NCBI GenBank assembly: GCA_034428435.1
Contig: DAOUHY010000288.1
Coordinates: 1 to 64,000 of the forward strand
Direction: 5' to 3'
From: Bin5 sp034428435
GTDB taxonomy: Bacteria > Chloroflexota > Anaerolineae > Caldilineales > Caldilineaceae
Length of the DNA stretch: 64,000 nucleotides
This document shows positions 37,111-45,110 of this stretch, one piece after another. A program made the translations under genes and the position numbers. A model generated the notes under the pieces. That model was not told where the DNA came from. It did not search any database and was given only the letters and a program-made list of their open reading frames with translations. The number at the start of each line of letters is the position of its first letter. The first letter of the stretch is position 1.

Positions 37111-38754
37111 CTACTCCTCTACCCAAACACGGTGAAACATATGGGTGTCCATCGGCGAAGGTACGTAGTTCTGCACGCGAGGCGTCGATACGTCCACATA
37201 GATGTTGTGGGTCAGCGGAATGTAGGGCAGGTCCTCAGCGAATCGGGCGTCAATCTCCTGGTATAGGCGGGCGCGTTCGGCGTCGTCGATGGTGGCTCGT
37301 GCAGTGGCAATATTTCCGTCCACGTCGGCATTTGCGTAGCGGGCGTAGTTACCACCGGCGCCCAAATTGTCGGAATGCATAAGCGGGAAATAGAAGCCGT
37401 CCGGGTCAGCGTAGTCTGTCACCCGGTACATCCAGGCAAGGTCGTAGTTGCCCGATTCAAGAGCTTCCATATAAGGACCGAACTCGGTCGGCTTGATCTC
37501 GATGTTGATGCCGATCTCTTTCAGGTTGGCCTGGTAGATTTCCAGCAGCTTTATCAGGTTGCCCCAGGGCGGCAGTATGACATCGAATGTGCCGGGAACG
37601 CCGTCCGCGAAGCCGGCCTCGGCCATCAGCCCCTGTGCTGATTCCAGGTTGGTCGGGTAATTCAATACCGCGTCTTCGTCGTATCCGAGCAGCCCGGGCG
37701 GAAGCAGACCTTGAGCGACGTTGGCCCGTCCTTGCAGACTGGCAATGATGGCATCCAGGTCGAGGGCGTAGCGGACGGCCTGCCGCAATTTGGCATTCGT
37801 CCCAAAAGGTTCCCTGTCAAGGTTGACGGCAATGAAATCGGTGTGGAAGGTCTCTGCCCAACCCAGCTTCTCCTTGTAGACCGGGTCGGTGCTGAACCGC
37901 TCCCAGTGTGCCGGGGGAACCCAGGCCATATCCAGCCGCCCCGCATCCAGTTCAACGATGCGCGTGTTTTCGTCGCCGATGAAGCGGAAGCTGACTGCGT
38001 CGAGGTAGGGTCGTCCGTTCCAGTAGTCTTCGAAGGCGTTGAGCGTTACATCCTGGTTGAGGTTCCACTCGCCCAAGGAGAACGGACCCGCGGCAACAAC
38101 ATTCTGGCCAAAGTCCTCACCCCATTTTTCCACCTCTTCCTGCGGCACGACGGCCAGGTTGATGCTGGCGAGCATCGCTTTGAAGGGAGCCAGCGGTTCG
38201 GCCAGCTCGATTTCCAGCGTGCCGGTATCGACGACCCTGATGCCACTGACTTCATCGGCGGAGCCATCCTGGAACGCCTGCGCGCCGACGACTATGGAGA
38301 GCATCCATGCCTTGGGGCTCCTGGTCTCCGGATTCAGAACACGTTCGAAGCTGTACTTGAAGTCGTCCGCGGTGATCTCGCGGCCGTTATGAAACTTAGC
38401 GCCCGCACGTAGGTTGAACGTCCAGGTCTTGCCGTCTTCGGACACTGCGAAGCTCTCCGCGATGGCCGGCTCGATTTCGCGACCGTCGGGCGAGAGACGG
38501 AAGAGGCCTTCCAGCAGGTTGGGGGCGATGACGCCCTGGTCCCAACCGGCGATGGCTGCCGGATCAAAACTCTTCGGGTCCGACGAGACGAAGCCTGTCA
38601 CGACTCCTCCCATTCTCGGCCCTTCACTCGCGGCCGGTTCGGCGGCTGCGCCAGTGTCGGCCGGAGCCGCCGGTGCCGCGACACAAGCGATCAAAAGCGA
38701 CCCCAACAGGGCCAGACATAGCACCAGCTTTGTCACCCGCTGTGTAGACTTCAT
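37111..38754 (-). CDS. Peptide-type ABC transporter substrate-binding lipoprotein (SBP family 5)
   Basis: Lipid-anchored extracellular receptor, 547 residues from the ATG at 38754 with GAGGAGAACG upstream. The signal peptide ends in SLLIACVAAP with the lipobox Cys, then an Ala/Pro linker. The SBP-5 signature FNLRAGAKFHNGREITADDF is clear. It stands between the PfkB kinase and the ECF S-component genes, with no adjacent peptide permease. ECF systems normally need no binding protein, so either it serves the DppBC pair at 29604-31398 or the mixture reflects operon shuffling. Confidence 0.92.
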   Translation of the reverse strand: MKSTQRVTKLVLCLALLGSLLIACVAAPAAPADTGAAAEPAASEGPRMGGVVTGFVSSDPKSFDPAAIAGWDQGVIAPNLLEGLFRLSPDGREIEPAIAESFAVSEDGKTWTFNLRAGAKFHNGREITADDFKYSFERVLNPETRSPKAWMLSIVVGAQAFQDGSADEVSGIRVVDTGTLEIELAEPLAPFKAMLASINLAVVPQEEVEKWGEDFGQNVVAAGPFSLGEWNLNQDVTLNAFEDYWNGRPYLDAVSFRFIGDENTRIVELDAGRLDMAWVPPAHWERFSTDPVYKEKLGWAETFHTDFIAVNLDREPFGTNAKLRQAVRYALDLDAIIASLQGRANVAQGLLPPGLLGYDEDAVLNYPTNLESAQGLMAEAGFADGVPGTFDVILPPWGNLIKLLEIYQANLKEIGINIEIKPTEFGPYMEALESGNYDLAWMYRVTDYADPDGFYFPLMHSDNLGAGGNYARYANADVDGNIATARATIDDAERARLYQEIDARFAEDLPYIPLTHNIYVDVSTPRVQNYVPSPMDTHMFHRVWVEE

Positions 38755-38894
38755 TTCGTTCTCCTCATCTTGTGTGGATAGGGACAAAAGGAAAGGATAT
38801 TAATGAGTTGCCTTTGCAGCAGTACGGTGTTGCAGACAGATGTCCTGCTCGGGCACCGGCGCTGCGCCCAAGTTAGCAAATCGACATTTTGTTG

Positions 38895-40007
38895 TCAAAC
38901 CTCTATTTCCTGCCAGACATGTTGCTCCCGCAACAACTGCAGCCTTGCATGCGCCTGATCTGCGTCGATTTTCAATGCATGAAGGACGCCGAAATCCTCA
39001 ATGATGAAGGACGCCGAAACAGCCCCGTAGAGGGCGGCCTGGATGGCATCGCGGGTCCGGGCCAGTCCAACCAGAAAGCCGCCGCAGAAGGCGTCGCCGG
39101 CGCCGGTCGGATCGACCGCCTCGGTAGGGTAGGTCGGGATCTGAATCCAGTTCTTCTCACGTTTCAGAAGCAGCCGCATTCCGCGTGCGCCCATCTTCAC
39201 CCCGACTCCGCGCGGTCCCAAAGCCAGCAGGCGCCGCGCTGCCTCGAAGACGCGTCCATCCTTCTCGAATGTGTCCTTCTTATCGGCAAATGCAGCGCCG
39301 GCGTGGATGGTCAGTTCCTCTATGCTCGGCAACAGATAGTCGATGTTCTTCAGCAGAGTGAAGTCCACTTCTGCTTCCCGGTCCCAATCCCACCAGGGCC
39401 AGTCGAAGGTGATGACTATCTGATCGCCTCGCAGTTTCTTCAGAAAGGAGGCGTTGGCTCGGCTGCAAGGAAGCGGTCCTGGGGCCAGATGGACATAGGA
39501 GGCTTTGCTGGCCAAAGCCGCCCATCTAGTCACGTCTGGGCAGAAACTCGGCCAGATGCGGCGGTGGAGGGGGTTGCCGGTGTCGGTGTACTCGCTTTCG
39601 AGATCGATGATCTCCCCGGCATGAGCAGGAAGGAGGGAGCGGGCTTGTTCAATACGGTCGGTACGGCTGCCATCGGGGAAGTAGAATGCGCGCGAGCGCA
39701 ACAGGTGAGGCTCCTGAATTTGAGTTACCGCCGCTATGTCGATGCCTGCAGCGGCCAGCTGTTCCAGCCACACGGTGGGGTAGTCAAGCCCGACTACACT
39801 GACGAGGCTGACGTCTGCGCCCCATAGGCGCATCCCGGCGGCCGCGTAGACGGCATTGCCGCCAAGCTGACGCGGTGAGATCTGGCCGTCAGGCGTGACT
39901 ACGTCATCCAGCGTGCAGTTTCCCACCGCCAGGAAAGGGCTGCCCGAAGTCACAAGGTCCGGTTTTCGGTGCGAATCGACTGCGTCATTTTTGGCGGCTA
40001 CTTTCAA
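38895..40007 (-). CDS. PfkB-family carbohydrate/nucleoside kinase
   Basis: Predicted ATP-dependent sugar, nucleoside or similar kinase of the ribokinase family, 370 residues. The N-terminal segment has VGNCTLDDVV and QLGGNAVYAAAG, the GG switch; the second PfkB signature DPTGAGDAFCGGFLVGL with catalytic Asp is near residue 320. The apparent start is TTG at 40007, with a GTG at 39953 as alternative; neither has a strong ribosome site. It follows PhyH 4 after 48 bp and probably phosphorylates the compound brought in by the sugar ABC transporter of this run. Confidence 0.85.
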   Translation of the reverse strand: MKVAAKNDAVDSHRKPDLVTSGSPFLAVGNCTLDDVVTPDGQISPRQLGGNAVYAAAGMRLWGADVSLVSVVGLDYPTVWLEQLAAAGIDIAAVTQIQEPHLLRSRAFYFPDGSRTDRIEQARSLLPAHAGEIIDLESEYTDTGNPLHRRIWPSFCPDVTRWAALASKASYVHLAPGPLPCSRANASFLKKLRGDQIVITFDWPWWDWDREAEVDFTLLKNIDYLLPSIEELTIHAGAAFADKKDTFEKDGRVFEAARRLLALGPRGVGVKMGARGMRLLLKREKNWIQIPTYPTEAVDPTGAGDAFCGGFLVGLARTRDAIQAALYGAVSASFIIEDFGVLHALKIDADQAHARLQLLREQHVWQEIEV

Positions 40008-40055
40008 TTGGCTTCGATATGGCTGCCTTACTTCGAACGGCCAGCTGATTTTCGG

Positions 40056-40853
40056 TCAGACGCGCATACGCAACATGGGATGGCTGAAGTTAACCGGAAT
40101 CGTTTCCCCCGTGCGCGCCGATTTTGTGCCCGGCGTCATGTAATGGATTGCGAGAGCGCGGCGCTGACGATCGGTCGTGTTGGGCGCCGTGCGGTGCAAA
40201 GTCTGACAGTGGTGCAGAGTGATTCCGCCGGCCGGCAGGTCACCCACCACGGCCTCGTTGTCGTCGACCAATTTGCCCATGTCGAGAAGGACGTCGCTGC
40301 CCTGGGCCTGGTCGTGGATCATGGGACGGAGGTGCGAGCCGGGGATGAACTGCATTGCGCCATTGTGCAGGTCGACGTCGTCGAGCGTGAGCCAGCAGCT
40401 GACCAGGTTCGCGGGAAGGCACCTCCAATAGGCGTTGTCCTGGTGCCAGAAGATCGGTCCCCCGTGATGCGGCGGTTTGTAAAGCCCTTGGTTGTGGAAC
40501 AGCTGAATGTTGGGTCCGATTACATCCTCGATGATGTCGAGTATACCCTGATGGTAGGTGAGCTTGTGAAACTGGACGTTGTGCTCGGAGATCTGCATGA
40601 ACTGGAGCATCTCCTGCTCCCCATCTTCATCGTGGTCATGATCATCTTCGAAGACGGCCAGGTTTCGAACAGGCCGTTCCCCGCTGCGCCCGAGCGCGAA
40701 TTCTTCGTCGTACTCTTCGCGCATTTCCTCGATAAGATCGTCTTCGAGCACTTTGCCGACAACCAGGAAACCGTTTTCCCAGAAGCTGGCTACCTGAGAT
40801 TGGGTCAGAGACTTGAAGCCGTCTTCGCGAACGGCTGTTTCAGTTGACTGCAT
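40056..40853 (-). CDS. Phytanoyl-CoA dioxygenase (PhyH) family protein 4
   Basis: Predicted Fe(II)/2-oxoglutarate oxygenase, 265 residues. Iron ligands H137 and D139 (FWHQDNAYW) and distal H220 (CQTLHRTAPN), with arginines at 229-232. An unusual acidic, His-rich stretch EDDHDHDEDGEQE occupies residues 69-81 and could bind metal; it replaces a loop before the core. The ATG at 40853 follows AAGGAG; the frame is open to 40895. It lies between the MalG-type permease and the PfkB kinase genes, probably in one operon with the sugar transporter. Confidence 0.87.
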   Translation of the reverse strand: MQSTETAVREDGFKSLTQSQVASFWENGFLVVGKVLEDDLIEEMREEYDEEFALGRSGERPVRNLAVFEDDHDHDEDGEQEMLQFMQISEHNVQFHKLTYHQGILDIIEDVIGPNIQLFHNQGLYKPPHHGGPIFWHQDNAYWRCLPANLVSCWLTLDDVDLHNGAMQFIPGSHLRPMIHDQAQGSDVLLDMGKLVDDNEAVVGDLPAGGITLHHCQTLHRTAPNTTDRQRRALAIHYMTPGTKSARTGETIPVNFSHPMLRMRV

Positions 40854-40970
40854 TTGATAGTTCTCCTTAATCTGTTTGGCTGCCAGTTGAAGCAACCGGG
40901 AAAGCCATCTTGGAGGATTGCGGCAGGCTGCGGAAGTGGCGCCTTGCTGACACCTTCAAGTCTACTGGTT

Positions 40971-41843
40971 TCAGCCCTTTATTCCCGTAATCACGATACC
41001 TTGAATGAAATAGCGTTGCGTTAGAAAGAATATCCCTATCGGTATCAGTGTGGAGACAATAGTCATGGCCATCAGGAACTGGATATCAATCTGGGCGCGG
41101 CCTATGAAGCGGTGCAGACCCAACGTTATAGGGAACAGTTTTGGCGAATCGAGATAGATGAGTGGCGTGAAAAACTCATTCCAGGCCCAGGTAAAGTTGA
41201 AGATTGCCACAACGGCGAGCGCCGGCTTCGTAAGAGGAAGAAGGATGCGAAACAGAACGCCTAAGCGGCGGCAGCCATCGATAAGCGCGGCGTCGTCCAA
41301 CTCCCTGGAAATGGTAAGGAAGAATTGTCGAAGAAGGAAGATGCTGAATGCGTCACCAAAGAAAAGAGGGACAATCAAGGGTTTGAACGTGTTTATCCAC
41401 CCCAGTTCGCTGAATATCATGTAGAGGGGAATCAGCGTCACTTGCCTTGGCAGCATCATGGTGCTGAGAACAACTATGAAAAGAATGTCGCGGCCGGGGA
41501 ATCGAATGCGGGCAAAGGCATAGGCTGCCAGGACACTGGAAATTAGTATGCCGATGACATTCATGCCGCTGATGTAGAACGTATTGAGATAGTAGACTGC
41601 GAAATCGCCCTGGAGCCAGGCCTTTATGAAGTTGTCCCAGTGGTAAACAGGGGGAATCCAGACGGGCGGAGTCTTCCAAATCAGAGCTGTGTCTTTGCCC
41701 GCTGTGGAGAGCATCCACAGCCAGGGAATCAGGAACAGACTTGCCCCCGGGAGGACAAGCGCCAGCAAACCGAACTGGCGAAAGACTGGATGCCAGACTC
41801 GTTTCGCGTTGCTAGTGAAGGCTATGTCGAGTACTGAATTCAT
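40971..41843 (-). CDS. Sugar ABC transporter permease, MalG type
   Basis: Membrane subunit of a CUT1 carbohydrate importer, 290 residues. It has the MalG signature LIPWLWMLSTAGK, the EAA loop SRELDDAALIDGCRRLGVL and the C-terminus GIVITGIKG. It is third in the run SBP, MalF, MalG, PhyH, PfkB. The permease pair at 149-1982 is the same type but distinct in sequence. Confidence 0.93.
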   Translation of the reverse strand: MNSVLDIAFTSNAKRVWHPVFRQFGLLALVLPGASLFLIPWLWMLSTAGKDTALIWKTPPVWIPPVYHWDNFIKAWLQGDFAVYYLNTFYISGMNVIGILISSVLAAYAFARIRFPGRDILFIVVLSTMMLPRQVTLIPLYMIFSELGWINTFKPLIVPLFFGDAFSIFLLRQFFLTISRELDDAALIDGCRRLGVLFRILLPLTKPALAVVAIFNFTWAWNEFFTPLIYLDSPKLFPITLGLHRFIGRAQIDIQFLMAMTIVSTLIPIGIFFLTQRYFIQGIVITGIKG

Positions 41844-41879
41844 CGCAAGGCGGCCTGAATCCGCGACCCTCAGGGTGTA

Positions 41880-42809
41880 TCACTCATCTCTCTCTTCGCC
41901 TGCGTAATAGACCCAGAGGCTTGAAGAGCGAATGAAGAGTAGCGTAAAACAGATGATGATGGCGAAGAGTACCCACGCTACCGCTGAGGCGTAGCCAAAG
42001 CGGGTCTGCTGAAACGCCTTCCGATACAGAAAGAGAACCATGCTCAATGTTGAATTGTTGGGGCCGCCGTTTGTCATGATAAATGATTGAGTAAAGAACT
42101 GAAACGCGGCGATCAAGCTGATAACGACATTGAAGAAAATCGTCGGCGAAAGCATGGGTATGGTCACATGCCAGAAGCGCCGGCCGACGTTGGCGCCGTC
42201 GATCTTGGCAGCCTCGTACAAATGGGTAGGGATCCCCTGCAGGCCTGCCAGGTAAAGAAGCATGTTGGCGCCGACTGCCCACAAGCTCATGATGATTAAC
42301 GATGGGAGCGCCCAGGTGGAATCAAATATCCAGCTTGGACCTTCAATACCGACCACTTTGAGAGCGTTGTTGATCAACCCCATTCGTGGGTTAAAGATCT
42401 GCATCCACAGAACAGCAACCGCTACACCCGAAATAACCGAGGGGAGGTAGTAGACCGTGCGCCAGACGCCAAGCCCTACTACCTTCTGATTAAGGAGCAG
42501 GGCCACTGCAAGCGCTGTGGCTGCGCCCAGCGGGACGGAAACAAAGGCATAAATGGCAGTGATGCGGAGACTCTTCAGGAAGAGAGGGTCCTGAACCAGA
42601 TCAACGTAGTTTCCGAGCCCAACAAAGATGTTGCGGGTGAACAAATCTGCCTGAAAGAAGCTCAAGACCAGCGAAAAGACCAGCGGACCCAAGGTAAATG
42701 CCAGGAATCCGATGATCCACGGCAGCAAACAAAGATAGGCGGTGAGGACGTCCTCGGTTCTCTGGGTAAAACGGCGCCTCAGAAAACCTGACAGGCTATC
42801 AGCTGTCAC
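41880..42809 (-). CDS. Sugar ABC transporter permease, MalF type
   Basis: Partner permease, 309 residues, with the EAA loop QGIPTHLYEAAKIDGANV and a large first cytoplasmic segment. It starts about 240 bp after the binding-protein gene and ends 36 bp before the MalG-type gene, so the three form a complete importer without its ATPase. The last residues SSLWVYYAGEERDE parallel the end of the MalF-like protein at 149-1084, showing the two systems belong to one subfamily. Confidence 0.93.
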   Translation of the reverse strand: MTADSLSGFLRRRFTQRTEDVLTAYLCLLPWIIGFLAFTLGPLVFSLVLSFFQADLFTRNIFVGLGNYVDLVQDPLFLKSLRITAIYAFVSVPLGAATALAVALLLNQKVVGLGVWRTVYYLPSVISGVAVAVLWMQIFNPRMGLINNALKVVGIEGPSWIFDSTWALPSLIIMSLWAVGANMLLYLAGLQGIPTHLYEAAKIDGANVGRRFWHVTIPMLSPTIFFNVVISLIAAFQFFTQSFIMTNGGPNNSTLSMVLFLYRKAFQQTRFGYASAVAWVLFAIIICFTLLFIRSSSLWVYYAGEERDE

Positions 42810-43049
42810 TCCCCTGGCTCTCCTTCATAGGATCGTCGCCGACGCGACTCTGGTCGTTACGATTCGGAGTAAGGCACTTCTGATTTTGGCAGTGTACGCG
42901 GTTGGGAGGCAAGGCTATCGTTTCGGCTGACCAGGTGGTAGGGGGCTGGTAAGTGGACCTACCCCCTTCCACCTGCTACGCAATCAATGGATTCGCTAGA
43001 CTTGCAGCCCCAAAAACTGGCCCATGCTGCAAACTGCGAATGCCAGCCT

Positions 43050-44471
43050 CTATCCTGTCGCGCGCTGCAGCGCATCCTGCTGAGCCTCCGTTACCTGAGG
43101 GCCAATCTCCTCAAAAATAGAGACGGGCGCCTTGCCTTCGATAAAGACCTGGTCGACTGCAGGATTGATCAGCTCTTCTGCAATCTGCTGGAATCGGAAG
43201 GTTGGGCCGCGTCGCGGGTAGCCCATTTGCAACTGTTCGACCACGGTCTCCAGGCGGACCTGCTCCAGCCGCGGATCGGTCTGGCGAAGCGTGTCTGCCC
43301 ATGAATCTGCCATGGCCAGCAGTCCCGGTATGCGGCCAGAAACGGTCGCGATCTTCTCCTGGTACCAGTCTCCCGTCAGCCACTTCATCATCTCCCAGAC
43401 CTCGTCGTGATTTCCCCTTTCGACGACGCCCTTGTAGACAACCCATTCGTCGGGTAGGCCCATGCAGGCACGGTCTTTGGGGCCGCTCGGGATATGGGCA
43501 ATATCCCACTCGAACTCTGTAATGCTCTCGGCAAGGGCAAAGAACTGATCGGCGCTGCGCTCGGCCATGGCCACGACTTCGGCGGGCAGCAGGCCGGTCC
43601 ACATATTGGGGATACCAGTGGCCGTCATCTGATTATTCTGGGCAAACACGTTTGTGTCCCACATGTTCCTGCGCACCCATTCGAGCCCCTCCTGCGCTTC
43701 CGGCTCGCCAAGTCCGCATAGCATCCTGGTTTCCTCGTCGCGGACCTCGCCGCCATGTGTCTCAACATGGTAGGAATAGCTGAGCCAGAAGCCAGGCCGC
43801 AACTGCCCACCCCAGCGGGTAATCTCACCGTTGTCGTCGCGTATCGTTAGAGTCTCTGCCGCGACCAGATACTCGGCTTCCGTCCAGTCGACGGTCGGCA
43901 GTGGCAGCCCTTCTTCCTCGAAAGCCGTCTTGTTATAGTAGATACTCGTAATATCCAGGTCGGACAACATGCCCATGCGGATGTTGTTGAACGGATCCCA
44001 CATCTGGTCCCAAGCGAATCCAATATAGATGTCATCGGCGTTGGGAATGTCGGCGTCGATCAAGGGCTGAAGATCGAGAAGCTGGTGCTTCTCTGCCCAG
44101 GTGTCGATGTGGGGAGACCAGGTCGAGATGATGTCCGGCGCGGTGCCGGCTGCCATTTGCGTCAAAATCTTGTCCGGCCATCCGCTGCCTAGTGGCTCCC
44201 ACTCCAGTTTCGTGCCGGGGTTGGCTTCTTCGAAGATGGGAAAGGCTTCGGTCTGGTTCCACTCGTCCCAACGGACACCGGGGGTATTTGCGTACCAGTC
44301 CCACATGGCGAATCGGATCAGAATCTCTTCGGCGGCGGCCACATCCTCGCCTGATTCTGCCGTATCACCGGCAGGTTGCGCAGCAGGAGCGCATGCCGTC
44401 AATACGGCCGCGCCGGCAAAAACAGCGGACCCTTTCAGAAAATCGCGTCTCGTTCGCAGCTTGCATTCCAT
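43050..44471 (-). CDS. Sugar ABC transporter substrate-binding protein (SBP family 1), Tat-exported
   Basis: Extracellular sugar receptor, 473 residues. The N-terminus has a twin-arginine motif RTRRDFLKG followed by a hydrophobic stretch and the lipobox VLTAC, so it is probably folded before Tat export and then lipidated. The mature part shows family-1 features such as FEEANPGTKLEWEP and KILTQMAAGTAPDII. It is first in the minus-strand sugar transporter operon. The ligand is unknown. Confidence 0.92.
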   Translation of the reverse strand: MECKLRTRRDFLKGSAVFAGAAVLTACAPAAQPAGDTAESGEDVAAAEEILIRFAMWDWYANTPGVRWDEWNQTEAFPIFEEANPGTKLEWEPLGSGWPDKILTQMAAGTAPDIISTWSPHIDTWAEKHQLLDLQPLIDADIPNADDIYIGFAWDQMWDPFNNIRMGMLSDLDITSIYYNKTAFEEEGLPLPTVDWTEAEYLVAAETLTIRDDNGEITRWGGQLRPGFWLSYSYHVETHGGEVRDEETRMLCGLGEPEAQEGLEWVRRNMWDTNVFAQNNQMTATGIPNMWTGLLPAEVVAMAERSADQFFALAESITEFEWDIAHIPSGPKDRACMGLPDEWVVYKGVVERGNHDEVWEMMKWLTGDWYQEKIATVSGRIPGLLAMADSWADTLRQTDPRLEQVRLETVVEQLQMGYPRRGPTFRFQQIAEELINPAVDQVFIEGKAPVSIFEEIGPQVTEAQQDALQRATG

Positions 44472-45110
44472 CGATCTGCCTCCTTGGATTTGGTATATCA
44501 GTTACCGAATGGATTACAGACTTCAGAGCACGTATCGGGCCGGTCATTCTGGCTATGGGATCGCTCCTGCGGTAAGAAATCGTACTGCTACGAATCGGGC
44601 CAAATGGAGGTATACCGTTCAGGCAATATACTCGGTCTCAGAAGTAAGCAAGTTGCCGATGACAGATAGTCGCTTCGATGGGTAGAATGTGTAACCGGTT
44701 TGAGGTGAGCAGCCCGTGCTGGTAGGTCGTTCGCCAGAGGGTCTGCCTTTGTTCGCGGGCCGGATCACAGGTCAGTGAAGCCATCGTCAAGGGGAGAGTT
44801 GCAGGCAGTGACATGGGACAAGTTTTTTCCGGCTGACACTGAGGGATATGTGTCTCTCCACAAAACTCTACAGCGAAATCTCGTCGTGGATCTGAGGGAG
44901 TAGGCCTTTGAGATTTCGCCGCATTTTACTACGGCGGATTGGGAAGGACAAACACGATTCGAGTAACTGGCGCGTGCACCATGGGAGCCTGAATGAGCAT
45001 TCTGTATGGTTGCCAAGAGCGACCGGTTTTCTTCCGCGGATGATGAGATGATTGGCGAGAGTGATAGCGATGAAAGCGAATCGAGCGCTCACCGTACAGG
45101 CTGCAAGGAA
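44472..45110. other. Intergenic region upstream of the sugar ABC operon
   Basis: About 640 bp between the binding-protein gene and the upstream DMFase-like gene. An AACCGGTT palindrome at 44693-44700 could be a regulator site but is short. Minus-strand frames in 44868-45114 give a string with RSIRFHRYHSRQSSHHPRKK that might be a decayed gene; I cannot assign it. Confidence 0.3.

Noticed and set aside
44693..44700. AACCGGTT palindrome as LacI-type operator
   Set aside because: Only 8 bp, no second site, and the same motif occurs near 7480 by an unrelated gene.
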